Source of the DNA: Vicinamibacterales bacterium
Lineage (GTDB): Bacteria > Acidobacteriota > Vicinamibacteria > Vicinamibacterales > UBA2999
Assembly: GCA_041659285.1 (NCBI GenBank)
Contig: JBAZYO010000012.1
Location: 62,001 to 126,000 of the forward strand
DNA: 64,000 bases
Reading direction: 5' to 3'
This document shows positions 1-9,400 of the stretch, piece by piece. The translations under genes and the position numbers were made by a program. Each line of letters starts with the position of its first letter. Within the stretch, counting starts at the first letter, position 1. The notes beneath the pieces were generated by a model. It was not told the origin of the DNA. It ran no database searches and was given only the letters and a program-made list of their open reading frames with translations.

Positions 1-1430
1 AGCGGGTAGTTCGCGTAGTCGAACTTCTGGCGCACGGTCGCCTTCACATACCAGCCGATGGTCTCGCCATCCGCCGTCTTCGTCCGGTACGCCTCGGTAA
101 TCTCGCGGTCCGACGCGTCGGGCAGCACGAAGCCGCGCGCCACCGACTCGGGAATGTTGCGCGCGTACTTCTGCCAGACATACCCGGTCACGGCGACGTT
201 ATTGGGGCTGAGAATCTCCATCGTCTGGATGAAGACCCCGGTCGGCACAAACGACGGCAGCACGCCCTTGCTGGCGAGCGACCCGCGCATGGTGTCGAGC
301 GTGAACCGCCGGACGCTGCCCTTGTCCACGAACACCGTTTCCGACTCGTGCGCCGGCGGGTGGACGCCGTAGGACACGACCCACAAAAACGCTATGCCCA
401 ACAGCAGGACCAGCGACCCGGTGCCGGCGCCGGCCCACAGCGGGACCGCGGCGTGGGATTGACGATACGGCTCGAGCACCAGGGCGAGCAGCAGACACAA
501 TGTGACGATCAAGGCCACGGCAAAGTGGATCTGCTGCCGGCGCAGTTCCTGGCTCCGCGACGACTGGTCCTTGAAAAACACCACGCCGAGCGTCCAGCCG
601 GTCGCCGGCACGATCTCCGTAAACAGCCAGCTCGGCTCGCCGGTCACCGGATCGATGACGTCCTCGACAATGCCGTGGTCGTCGACGGGCATGCCGCTGA
701 ACACGCGCATACCCAGCGCGTATTCGTCGGCGAAGGGATGGGAGATGACAAACCCGCCCTTCGAGACGAGAAAGCTGTAGCCGACCTCGCCGAGATCCAG
801 CGACGACACGATGTCGTTGACCTCGGTCAGCGACATCGTCCCGTGAACGACGCCGACCGCGGCGTTGCCGCCGCGCGCGATCGGCGCGGAGAACTCCACG
901 GCCGGGACGCCCAGGGTGTCGGCCACGGCCGGCTCGCTCCACGTCGGCCGGCCTTCTTTCAGCGGCAACTGGAACCAGTCACGGTTGCCCTGCAGGTAGT
1001 CGTAGAGCGTGTCGAGCTGGATCAGATCGACGGCATCCCCCCGGCGCCGCAGATAGGGAGCAAACAGCCGCAGGTTGGGGTCATGGGCGAGCGGCAGAAA
1101 GGCAGCGCCGAGGCCGGCCATCTGCGGCGTGCGGTCGATACCTTGCCGGAGTTGCTCGAGCAATGCGCTGGTGTCGGGGCGGCCGCTGTTGACAGCTCCC
1201 GCCACTCCGGTGACCGCCAGCTCGAACCGGCGCAGTTCGCCGTCGATCACGCCCGCCGCCCGGTCCGCCTCGCTGCGCGCGCGATCACGGGCCGTCGCCA
1301 GGGTCTGCCCCAGGGATCGCTGATAGTTGAGGCCCAGCGCCAGGGTCGCGATCGCACCGACGATGCACGCCGCGCCGACGGCGATGCGCGCGCTGCTCCA
1401 TGGCGGTTGCAGGAATGCGGGACGAACCAA
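1..1430 (-). CDS. Cache-domain membrane sensor protein, 3' end cut by window edge
   Basis: The reading frame is open from codon 1430 to the left edge, about 476 residues, so the C-terminus is missing. Read from the minus strand, it has an N-terminal transmembrane helix (about residues 13-35). A long periplasmic dCache-like sensor region follows (about 40-290), with typical elements such as YDYLQGNRDWF and FLVSKGGFVISHP. Two more hydrophobic helices lie at about 300-322 and 333-354. A further beta-rich segment then begins and contains FDYANYP near the cut. The family normally senses small extracellular ligands; what it signals to is outside the window. An in-frame TAG at 1437-1439 leaves no ATG or GTG near the N-terminus, so the TTG at 1430 is the most plausible start. 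It diverges from the ParA gene. Function beyond ligand sensing is not assigned. Confidence 0.7.
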   Translation of the reverse strand, partial: MVRPAFLQPPWSSARIAVGAACIVGAIATLALGLNYQRSLGQTLATARDRARSEADRAAGVIDGELRRFELAVTGVAGAVNSGRPDTSALLEQLRQGIDRTPQMAGLGAAFLPLAHDPNLRLFAPYLRRRGDAVDLIQLDTLYDYLQGNRDWFQLPLKEGRPTWSEPAVADTLGVPAVEFSAPIARGGNAAVGVVHGTMSLTEVNDIVSSLDLGEVGYSFLVSKGGFVISHPFADEYALGMRVFSGMPVDDHGIVEDVIDPVTGEPSWLFTEIVPATGWTLGVVFFKDQSSRSQELRRQQIHFAVALIVTLCLLLALVLEPYRQSHAAVPLWAGAGTGSLVLLLGIAFLWVVSYGVHPPAHESETVFVDKGSVRRFTLDTMRGSLASKGVLPSFVPTGVFIQTMEILSPNNVAVTGYVWQKYARNIPESVARGFVLPDASDREITEAYRTKTADGETIGWYVKATVRQKFDYANYP

Positions 1431-1490
1431 GCGCGCCTAGGATAGCACCCTCCCCTGCGCTACAATCTGGGGCGTCTCGCTGGAGGATCC
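1431..1490. promoter_or_regulatory. Divergent intergenic region with candidate promoter for the ParA gene
   Basis: This 60-bp gap separates the sensor gene (minus) from the ParA gene (plus). On the plus strand TACAAT at 1461-1466 is a reasonable -10 box, but the -35 position is poor. A clear Shine-Dalgarno GGAGG lies shortly before the ATG at 1491. No clear promoter is seen for the sensor gene. Confidence 0.35.
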
Positions 1491-2348
1491 ATGCGCCGGA
1501 TTGCCGTCGTCAACATGAAGGGCGGTGTGGGGAAAACCACCACCGCGGTGCAGATCGCCTCGGGCCTCGCCGCGCGCGGCACGCGCGTGCTGCTGATCGA
1601 CACCGACCCGCAGGGCAACGCCGGCCACCTCCTCGGGATCTCGTCACCGCTCACCGTCCGCGAACTCATGATGGGATCGGCCCCGGTCAACGAGGTCATC
1701 CACCGCCAGGCCCGCACCAACCTCGACCTCATCACCGCCACGCCCGCGGCGTTCTCACTGGAAACCCAACTGGCCGGCACCGTGCAGCGCGAGACGCTGC
1801 TCGAGCGGCGGCTGCGCGACGTGACCGGCGTTGACGTGATGATCTTCGACACCTCGCCGGCCATGAGCCTGCTGACCTACAACGCCCTGCTCTGCGCCGA
1901 CGAACTGGTGGTGCCGGTGGGCATGGACACCATGGCCCTGGCCGGCGCGCGGCAGACGCTGGACGGCGTGCACGAGATCCGGTCGCTGTGGCCGGGGCGG
2001 CCGCTGTCGCTGGTCGCCGTGGTCCCGACCGCGGTGAATTCGCAAACCCACGCCAGCCGGGCGACGATCGAGGCCCTGGCGGCGGATGCGGAAATGGCGC
2101 CGGCGCTGTTCTTGCGCGGCATTCGCCAGTGCATTGACCTGACCTATGCCGCCGCCGCGCATCAGACCATTTGGGAGTACGCGCCGTCGAGCCGCGCCGC
2201 GGAAGACTACGGCGCGCTGCTCGATCAACTGGATGCGAGTTCGGACGCTCGCAGGAATCCCTACGAAGCGAAGCAAGCCCTACGAGGCGAAGCGAGCCCT
2301 ACGAGCGAAGCGAGCCCTACGAGCGAAGCGAGCCCAATTAGAACGTGA
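1491..2348 (+). CDS. ParA/Soj-type P-loop ATPase (orphan)
   Basis: This 285-residue protein is a deviant-Walker ATPase of the ParA/MinD superfamily. It has Walker A KGGVGKTT at about residues 11-18, the switch motif DTDPQGN at about 38-44, and a Walker B-like strand ending MIFDTSP at about 118-124. ParA proteins form ATP-dependent dimers that position DNA, complexes or machinery. No ParB, MinE or parS-like partner is next to it, so its cargo is unknown and a chromosome-segregation role is not supported by context. The start is set by GGAGG six bases before ATG. The last 30 or so residues are low-complexity (repeated SEASPT) and are encoded by a DNA tandem repeat, so the functional domain probably ends near residue 250. 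Its 3' end overlaps the convergent outer-membrane-protein gene by 11 bp. Confidence 0.88.
   Translation: MRRIAVVNMKGGVGKTTTAVQIASGLAARGTRVLLIDTDPQGNAGHLLGISSPLTVRELMMGSAPVNEVIHRQARTNLDLITATPAAFSLETQLAGTVQRETLLERRLRDVTGVDVMIFDTSPAMSLLTYNALLCADELVVPVGMDTMALAGARQTLDGVHEIRSLWPGRPLSLVAVVPTAVNSQTHASRATIEALAADAEMAPALFLRGIRQCIDLTYAAAAHQTIWEYAPSSRAAEDYGALLDQLDASSDARRNPYEAKQALRGEASPTSEASPTSEASPIRT
2261..2334. repeat. Tandem repeat of an 18-19 bp unit at the ParA gene 3' end
   Basis: Four head-to-tail copies of a unit like CTACGAGCGAAGCGAGCC occupy 2261-2279, 2280-2298, 2299-2316 and 2317-2334. The first two units are 19 bp and the last two 18 bp and identical. They fall inside the ParA reading frame and give its repetitive C-terminal tail. 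They end four bases before the stop codon of the convergent gene. Confidence 0.9.
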
Positions 2349-3474
2349 TCAGCAGGCCGCTGGTCACGTACGACTGGGCGCGCTTGTTGGCCAGCACCGT
2401 GAATTCCGGCTGGCCCGGGAACAGCGTGTTGGCCGGAATCGGCGAGGCGCGCAAGCCGAGCGAGTTGTCCAGGCTGTAGGCCCACGAAATGTTGAAGCCG
2501 ATGTGCTTCGTCACCATCCCCTTGAAGCCAATCGTCGACTCGAGGCCGTAGTACCGAGACTCGGTGAAGGCGCGATACACGGTCAACTTCTGCTCGATCA
2601 TCGAGACCGGGCCGACCATCACCTGGAACACTTCCATGGCACCGGCACCGAGCAGCCAGTCGTTGTCGAAGGGCGTGCCCTTCTTGTCGTACTGCAGGGC
2701 CAGCGCCGGAACCAGGTCCAGCTTCACCTTGGGCGTGTTGATGGTCTTGATGCCGACGCCGAGGATGCTCTGGTTCGAGTAATCGATCTTCTTGACGCCG
2801 TCGCGGTACCACGTGTGGCGGGCCAGTCCGTAGTACTTGTCGGCCGTGCCGATGCGGCGGTTATAGCCCAACGAGACGCGCGGGTTGTCGGCCTGCTCGC
2901 CAATGTTGTCGGCGAACGCGTACGTGTCCGAGGCATCGAACGACACGATGTCGCGGTCGGACGTGCGATAGAGGCTCAGTTGCGTCTGCACCTGGTACAT
3001 CGCGCCTTGCAAGCGCAGCGCCTTGCCCGTCAGTCCCGGGTATCGCGGGTCGAGCTCGCCCTGGACGTACGGCGTCGTCAGGTAATAGCCGGTGCCGCCC
3101 AGAACGCGCGTCCATTTCACCACGCCGGCCGGCGCAAACGTGCCGAGGTTGCTCGGCGGCGGAGCCGGCGCCGCGGGCGCCTGGAAAGCCGCGGCCACGG
3201 TGGCGGGGGGAAGTTCCCCGACGATTTCGGACTTCTTGATGGTCAGCTCGCCCAGCGGACCGGCCGAGAACACCACGGTCTCGGCATCCTCGCGGACGAT
3301 GTGACCCATCAGCAAGGTGTTGTCCTTGAGACGCAGCACGGTTGGTTTCGGCGCGCCAGCGGGCTGCGCGGAAGCCGCGGGAGCCGGCTGTGCGAGGGCG
3401 TGGCCTGGCACCGCGGCGGCGGCCAGCGCAACGATCAAGGTGCAGGGTACGAGGAGAGTAAGTTTGGGGAACAC
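2338..3474 (-). CDS. DUF481-like outer-membrane beta-barrel protein
   Basis: About 378 residues. From the GTG at 3474 the protein begins with a good signal peptide: a short FPK n-region, a hydrophobic stretch LTLLVPCTLIVALAAAAV, and cleavage after GHALA. A proline/alanine-rich spacer and a small domain about the response to a ligand or stress (LRLKDNTLLMGHIV) come next. The rest is alternating amphipathic strands with many aromatic residues, ending in a terminal phenylalanine, as in outer-membrane barrels. It resembles the DUF481/YdiY salt-induced family; the real function is unknown. A longer ATG start at 3522 is possible in frame, but it would place a perfect hairpin inside the coding sequence and ahead of the signal peptide, so GTG is preferred. 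Neither start has a good Shine-Dalgarno site. Confidence 0.72.
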   Translation of the reverse strand: MFPKLTLLVPCTLIVALAAAAVPGHALAQPAPAASAQPAGAPKPTVLRLKDNTLLMGHIVREDAETVVFSAGPLGELTIKKSEIVGELPPATVAAAFQAPAAPAPPPSNLGTFAPAGVVKWTRVLGGTGYYLTTPYVQGELDPRYPGLTGKALRLQGAMYQVQTQLSLYRTSDRDIVSFDASDTYAFADNIGEQADNPRVSLGYNRRIGTADKYYGLARHTWYRDGVKKIDYSNQSILGVGIKTINTPKVKLDLVPALALQYDKKGTPFDNDWLLGAGAMEVFQVMVGPVSMIEQKLTVYRAFTESRYYGLESTIGFKGMVTKHIGFNISWAYSLDNSLGLRASPIPANTLFPGQPEFTVLANKRAQSYVTSGLLITF

Positions 3475-3492
3475 GTGAAGACAGCAATGTGC

Positions 3493-3520
3493 GTGCGGCG
3501 TCCCAGACGGGACGCCGCAC
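3493..3520 (-). terminator. Perfect 12-bp stem hairpin between the DUF697 and DUF481 genes
   Basis: GTGCGGCGTCCC (3493-3504) and GGGACGCCGCAC (3509-3520) are perfectly complementary around the four-base loop AGAC. It lies just after the stop of the DUF697 gene and before the signal-peptide start of the next gene. It is therefore placed as a terminator or RNA-stabilising stem. No U-tract follows on either strand, so it is not a classical rho-independent terminator. Confidence 0.55.
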
Positions 3521-3534
3521 ATCAGTTGTGAAGG

Positions 3535-3990
3535 TTAGGCCGTGGCTGCTGCCGCGGTGCTCTTCGCCTTGCCGAACTGTTCGCTGAAGTAGCCGCGAAC
3601 CTTTTCGGGGTCGAAGTCGAGGAACGTGCCGCCCGACGCGAAGTGCTGGATGAAGACCTTGCCGACCGCCCAGGTCGCCCCGCCGGCGAAGAACGGCAGC
3701 GTGGCAACGCCGACCAGCGGTCCGATCAGCGGCAGGTGGGAGATGGGCGCGAACAGGCCGTAGCCAAGACGCGTCGAGATGATGCCGCCGAGCAGCGATG
3801 TCACGATGCTCTTGACGCGATCCTGCTTGAAGGGCACATCGTAGTGCGCAGCCAGCTCGCGGAGCATTTTGATCTGGAGTGCAGCAACCCCGGCGACGTT
3901 GACAACAGGGATCGCGAAAATCCCCACGCCAGCTGAGTAGATTGCGTTTCGCTTGACGATCTCCATTGCGCCGGTTTCTTTCTCAGACAT
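3535..3990 (-). CDS. DUF697-like small inner-membrane protein
   Basis: 151 residues from the ATG at 3990, chosen because AAGGAGG (3999-4005) stands eight bases upstream. The upstream in-frame ATG at 4023 lies within the candidate promoter. The sequence matches the DUF697 pattern: an amphipathic N-terminus, a hydrophobic stretch SAGVGIFAIPVVNVAGVAAL, then IKMLRELAAHYDVPF, a glycine-rich helix (SLLGGIISTRLGY) and another hydrophobic segment (LIGPLVGVATLPFFAGGA). The family consists of membrane-associated proteins of unclear role, often near GTPase or envelope-stress genes. It is the first gene beyond the synthase cluster and has its own promoter signals, so it is probably not part of the biosynthesis. 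Confidence 0.7.
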   Translation of the reverse strand: MSEKETGAMEIVKRNAIYSAGVGIFAIPVVNVAGVAALQIKMLRELAAHYDVPFKQDRVKSIVTSLLGGIISTRLGYGLFAPISHLPLIGPLVGVATLPFFAGGATWAVGKVFIQHFASGGTFLDFDPEKVRGYFSEQFGKAKSTAAAATA

Positions 3991-4056
3991 ACTGCGAGCC
4001 TCCTTGGACGAAAGTGCGGGCATTATATAACAGCCTGCTACCTCTCAGTTTCGCCT
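3991..4056 (-). promoter_or_regulatory. Candidate promoter and RBS of the DUF697 gene
   Basis: On the minus strand TATAAT (4022-4027) is a consensus -10 box; the -35 region is poor. It is followed by a short leader with the Shine-Dalgarno AAGGAGG at 3999-4005. The region begins directly after the stop codon of the thioesterase-containing synthetase, so it marks the transcriptional border of the cluster. Confidence 0.45.
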
Positions 4057-6462
4057 TCATGTCAGGTGTTTTGCCACTAAGTCCGCCAGATTCCCGGCGT
4101 ACGGCGGGTCGAGCATCGTTTCGTGGCTGCCCGCGACCCATTCAATCGTCACGCCGGCCGAATACCCGGCCCAGCCCAGGTCCGGCAGGCTCGAGATCCT
4201 CTCCGCACCCTCCCGCGCCCTGAACAGGACAACCGGGAAGTCATAGGCCGTCACGGGCGGCTGCAGTTGGGAATGCGCCCGGGCCACGTTCAGCACCCGC
4301 TCAACCTGCTCGAACGGGGTGTCGCGCGGAATCAGGTGCTGCGTCACGGCGGCGTCATACACGTGACGGGTGAGGCCATCGGCCGGCAGGCGGCGCATCT
4401 GATCCAGATCGAGGCCGAGCGCATGTCCGCAAAGAGCGTGCAACAGGGTGGCGGCGTCGGGGAGGCGATGCTCGATTGGGATGACCGACGGGTGCGGCAC
4501 GTCGAGCAACAGGACCGGAACGCGGGTCGCCCCCTCACGCCGCGCCCGGGCGGCCAGCTCCATCGCAATGTAGCCGCCGTACGAGTAGCCGAGTAGCGCC
4601 ACGCCGTCGAGCGGATGCCGGGTGGATGACGCGCTCGCCCGCGCCTCTGTCAGCAGGGCCCAGTGATGCGCGATCAGCTCTTCCCAACTGGCCGCCGGGG
4701 ATTCGCCGCCTGCCAGTCCCTTTGCTTGCAGGCCCCACGCGCGATGCCGCCCCACCAGCCTGCGGCCGAGCGCGCCGTAACAGAGGACGTGGCCGCCGAG
4801 CGGATGCGGGCAGTAAATCGGGAGGCCGTCGCCCTCGGCCGACAGCGGGATCAGCGCGGCGTGCTCATTCACCTCGACGGCGCAGGCGCGCGCGAGCTTC
4901 TCGATCGTGGTTTCAGAGACGAGAACGTGTAACGGCAGTTCGGCGCCGATCGCCGATCGCAGCCGTGCCGCCATTTGCAGGACGAGCAGCGAGTGCCCAC
5001 CGAGCGAGAAGAAGTCGTCCAGCACGCCGATGGGAGCGACCTTGAACAGCCCCTCCCAGATCGTGGCGAGCTCGTGCTCGAGCCGCGTCCGCGGCGCGAC
5101 GAACGGCGGGCGCGCGGACGGGGCGGCCGTCAATTCGGACGGAGGAACAAACGCGACGCTCTCGCGCCATTCGCGGATGCCATCGTCGAGGTGATCGGGC
5201 AACCGCAGCGCCAGCCGCTCCAGCCCCTCCATGAGATCGCGCGCGGCCGGCGTCGAGATCGATCCAGGCTGGTAGACCACCCGCAGGTGCGGCGCCGGAC
5301 CGGGACTGATGAGCAGCGTCACCGGATACCCGGTTCGCGCCCCTCGCACGCGGCGGCCCGCCTCCGACACCGAGGGCTCGGCGGCGGCCTCAGCGCCCGC
5401 CCCGCGCAGGTTCTCGTAGACCAGCAGGCTCCGGCAAATCGGCTCGCCGGGCCGCAGTTCGGACCACTGGTGAATCTGCCCCGCCGAGCAGTATTCGTAC
5501 TCGGCCTGCTCGGCACGCTGCTCTTGATGACGGGCGAGGCACTCGCGGAGCGTGCCGGCATCGTCGAGCCGCGCCCGAATCGGCACGGTGTTGATGAAAC
5601 AGCCGACCAGGCGCTCGATGCCGGGAATGCCGGACGGCCGTCCCGACACGGTCGCGGCAAACGCCACGTCGGTGCGCCGCGTGCGGCCGGCGAGGAGGAG
5701 CGCCCACAGCACCTCGAACACGATCGCGGGAGACACGCGGCAGGCGTGAGCCGCGGCGGTGATGGCCGCGCCCGCGGCCGCAGCCATGACGTGCTCGATC
5801 TCCGCCGGTTCGTCCGCGGCCGGACTCGCGGCGCTCGCAATCGGCGTCGGCTCCGCGAAGCCGGCCAGGCGCGACCGCCAGAAGCGCTCGCTGTCGGCGT
5901 CCGATCGACGGTGCAACCACTCGGCGACCGCACCTTCGTCCGCCGCCGGCGGCAGCTGCGCCGACGTGCCGGCGAGCTCGGCCGCGTAGAACGCCGCCGC
6001 CTCGTTCCAGAGAATGAGCAGGCTCCAGCCATCGAGAATGATGTGGTGGAACGACAGCACCAGCCAGGCGCGCTCCTCGCGCACCGTGAGCAGGGCGAAG
6101 CGAATCAGCGGCGGACGGTTCAGCGGAAAGCCGCGCCGGCGTTCCGCATCCATCAGCGCGGTGAGCGCGGCGTCCTCGTCATCGCCGGCAGCCACCTCGC
6201 GGAGGCTGACCCGCATCTCCTGCAGCACCGCGCGGAACGGCCGCAGGCCCCTGGCCAGGATCGACGAGCGCAGCGCGCCGTGGCGGTCAACCACGCATTG
6301 CAGCGCCCGCCCCAGCGCCTCGCGGTTGACGCCGCCCTCGAGGCAGAACGCGGCCTGCTCGACGAAGCGGTCCTGGCCGTCGCCGGCGGCCGACTGCAGC
6401 CACATCCCGGTTTGTGAAGGTGTCAGCGGATGCAGCGCCGCGACGCGCGGAACGGCACTCAT
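4057..6462 (-). CDS. Terminal NRPS protein C-T-TE (no adenylation domain)
   Basis: 801 residues. Order: a condensation domain of the type accepting a D-configured donor (LTPSQTGMW near residue 14; catalytic HHIILDG at 139-145), a thiolation domain (LGGHS, phosphopantetheine Ser 491), and a type I thioesterase (GYSYGG with nucleophile Ser 627, probable Asp 654, and His 780 in AGSHE). There is no adenylation domain: the C domain runs through a short proline-rich linker (about 440-455) straight into the carrier domain. The TE should release the finished chain by hydrolysis or cyclisation. The carrier must be loaded by an A domain elsewhere, in trans or from the preceding protein. It starts with an ATGA overlap with the upstream gene and is the last gene of the assembly line, consistent with the TE. 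Confidence 0.93.
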   Translation of the reverse strand: MSAVPRVAALHPLTPSQTGMWLQSAAGDGQDRFVEQAAFCLEGGVNREALGRALQCVVDRHGALRSSILARGLRPFRAVLQEMRVSLREVAAGDDEDAALTALMDAERRRGFPLNRPPLIRFALLTVREERAWLVLSFHHIILDGWSLLILWNEAAAFYAAELAGTSAQLPPAADEGAVAEWLHRRSDADSERFWRSRLAGFAEPTPIASAASPAADEPAEIEHVMAAAAGAAITAAAHACRVSPAIVFEVLWALLLAGRTRRTDVAFAATVSGRPSGIPGIERLVGCFINTVPIRARLDDAGTLRECLARHQEQRAEQAEYEYCSAGQIHQWSELRPGEPICRSLLVYENLRGAGAEAAAEPSVSEAGRRVRGARTGYPVTLLISPGPAPHLRVVYQPGSISTPAARDLMEGLERLALRLPDHLDDGIREWRESVAFVPPSELTAAPSARPPFVAPRTRLEHELATIWEGLFKVAPIGVLDDFFSLGGHSLLVLQMAARLRSAIGAELPLHVLVSETTIEKLARACAVEVNEHAALIPLSAEGDGLPIYCPHPLGGHVLCYGALGRRLVGRHRAWGLQAKGLAGGESPAASWEELIAHHWALLTEARASASSTRHPLDGVALLGYSYGGYIAMELAARARREGATRVPVLLLDVPHPSVIPIEHRLPDAATLLHALCGHALGLDLDQMRRLPADGLTRHVYDAAVTQHLIPRDTPFEQVERVLNVARAHSQLQPPVTAYDFPVVLFRAREGAERISSLPDLGWAGYSAGVTIEWVAGSHETMLDPPYAGNLADLVAKHLT

Positions 6463-9400
6463 GCTTCGGAGAGGTCCGACAAATCGAGGTCGCCGAGCAG
6501 TGCATCGAGCTCGCCCTGGTCGATCGACACGGCGGAAAAATCAGACGGCGTGTAGTGCGCGCCCTCCACCCCGAGGCAATGGTCGATGAGCTCGCGCAGC
6601 GCCGCGATCGTGCGATCGGCCACGTCGTTGACGCGCGCCTCAGACAGCACGGCCGCGTCGAATGAGTACTGCGTGACGAGCCGTCCGTTGATCACCGAGG
6701 CGTTCAGCTCGAGCCGGTACCGTCGCGGCAGGTCGGCGGCGACCGGGTCGCCGCTCGACTCGGGCGCGATGCCGTGGAACAGCCCATTGCCGATCGCCGC
6801 GGCGGCCTGACCAAGGTAGTTGAACGACACGTCGGTCAACGGCGCCGTGCCGCCGGCCTGATGCCGTGACCCGAACCCGATGCCGCCGTGAGGCACCGAA
6901 CGGCTCGACTCCTTGACCATGCGGATCAGCGACGCGGGATCGCCGGCGGCACCGCCAGGCACGCGGACCGGATACAAGGTGGTGAACCAGCCGACGGATC
7001 GCGAAAGGTCGGCGTCCGGCAGCGCGTCGCGACCATGCCCTTCGACGTCCACCAGGATCTCGTCGCGCCCGGCGGCGCCGCACAACGCGCGGCCGAAGGC
7101 CGCCAGCAACAGGTCGGCGGCGGTCGTGTTGTAGGCGCGGTGCGCGGCGGAGAGCAGCGGCCTGGTTGCCGCTTCGTCGAGCGTCCTCGTGACCGTGCGC
7201 GCCATGGGCGCTGCAGTGGGCGCGGCCGCCCTGGGAAACACGTGAGCCGCCCCGGAGGTGACCGTGGCCCAGTACGCCGCTTCGTTGCCGCCCTCCGTCG
7301 CGCTCCACTCGCGCGCCATGCGACGGAACGTCGCCGGCCCGCAATGTTCCGGTGGCAGCGACAACGGCCGCCCGCCCTGCGCCTGCGCGTACGCGGTCTC
7401 GAGGTCGGCGAGGATGACGCGCCACGAGACTGCGTCAACCACGAGATGGTGCGCGACCAGGAGCAGCCGCGCTGTCTCCGCGCCGGCATGGACCAGCACC
7501 GCGCGGAACACCGGGCCGTTGACAATGTCGAGACTGCGCTGTGCCGCCCGGCAAATGGCTTCCACCCGCGCCGCCACCGCGCCATCCGCCGAATCGTCCG
7601 TGTAGGGCCCCCCTTTATGGAGGGCCGTTTCCAGGGCCACATCCGGCGACGGGTGAATGTGCTCTTCCCAACCGTGGGCGCCCATACGGAACCGGCCGCG
7701 CAACGCCGGGTGCACGCGCACGGTCTCGGTCAAGGCCGCTTGCAGGCTCGTCACCGAGATGTCCGGTGCCACCGAGAGCAGCAAGGCCTGGTTGAAGTGA
7801 TGCGGCGAGGGCGGATCCAGATCGAAGAACAGCCGCTGCATCGGCGACAGCGGCAGCGGACCCGTCTCGTCTTCGGCCTGGGACGCCACCGCGGGTTCGG
7901 CCACGGCGGCGAGCGCGCGGATGGTCTGGTGCCTGAAGATCTGCTTCGGGCCGATCCGCCAGCCGCGATCGCGCAGCTGCGCGATCACCTGGATGCTGAC
8001 GATCGAGTCGCCGCCCACTTCGAAGAAGTTGTCGGTGACGCGGACCTCGTCCAGGCGGAGCACGTCACGCCAGATTTCCGCCAGCGCCGCTTCCACGGGC
8101 GTGGCCGGCCGGCCGTCCACCGCCGGGACCTCCGCTGCAGCGGACGGAGGCACCACGAGTCGCCGCGGATTACTGATGGATCGTGACGACACGGGCAGTG
8201 GCGCCTCGGGAGCGTCCAGCCCGCCGCGAAGCAGATCCACGTAGTCGCCCGCCAGCCGCGCCATTGTCGCGGCATCGAAGAGCGCGCGATCGTACTCGAG
8301 GTTCACCGACAGGCCGTCACCACGTTCGGCGATGGCCAGCGTCAGGTCGAACTTGGCGGTGCCGGTCGCGGCGCCCGCAATCGGCTCGACGCGCAGGCCT
8401 TCCGGCAGCGGTGGCGCCGGCCGTGCCTGCTGGTTGATGAACATCACCTGGAAGAGCGGCGACCACGACAGGCTGCGCTCGACGCCGAGCTCATCCACCA
8501 GCTTCTCGAACGGCACATCCTGGTGGGTGAGCGCGTCGAGGGTGCGCGTTTTCACCTGCGCCAGAAGCGTCGCGAAGCTGGCGTCCTCTGGAATCTGCAA
8601 CCGGATCGGCACCGTGTTGACGAACATCCCGATCAACGGCTCGAGCTCGCTGCGGCTGCGGCCGGCCGCCGGGAAGCCAATCACCATGTCGTCCTGACCC
8701 GACCAGCGGCGGAGGGTCGCGCCAAACGCCGCCAGCAGCGTCATGAACGAGGTGACGCCGGCTTCGCGCGCGCGCCGGGACAGCAGCGCGGTCAGCGGCG
8801 CGTCAATCGTCAGGGAGTGGACGGCGCCCTGGTAGCTCTGCGCCTCGGGCCGCGGGCGATCGGACGGCAGCTCGAGCACCGTGGGCGCGCCCGCCAGCGC
8901 GCCACGCCAGTAGGCGAGTTGCGGCGCGAGCAATCCCGCTTCGAAACGGCGGCGTTGCCAGGCGGCGAAGTCCACGTATTGCACCGCCAGCGGTTCGGGT
9001 GTCCCGGCGGCGCCGCCGGCCAGCGCGGCGTAGAACCGGCACAGCTCGTCGAGGAACACGTCGATCGACCAACCGTCCGAGATGATGTGATGCATGGTCA
9101 CCGCGAGCACCGTCTCGTCCGGCGCCACGCGAATGACCGACGCACGAATCAACGGGCCGGCCGCGAGGTCGAAGGGGCGCGCCTGTTCTTCCCGCAAGAA
9201 CGCGTCGATCGCGACGTGATCGCCGCCGTCGATCTCGCGAAGCACCGGCCGGACCGCGCCGATCGCGGCGTAGCCGCGCCCGTCAACGGTCGGGAACACG
9301 GTCCGCAGCGCCTCCTGGCGTTCGACGACCCGATCGAAGGCGGCGTGCAGCGACGCCACCTCGACGACGCCACGCAGGCGGAAGGCGCCCGCCATGTTGT

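Noticed and set aside
348..1445. A plus-strand frame over the Cache sensor, and a minus-strand frame at 199-942
   Set aside because: The third frame gives a coherent Cache-domain membrane protein; these are Arg-rich shadows.
3493..3520. Classical rho-independent terminator
   Set aside because: The stem is perfect but no U-run follows on either strand, so it is listed only as a terminator-like hairpin.
2146..3531. A plus-strand frame overlapping the outer-membrane protein gene
   Set aside because: The minus strand encodes a convincing signal peptide and barrel; the plus frame has no motif.
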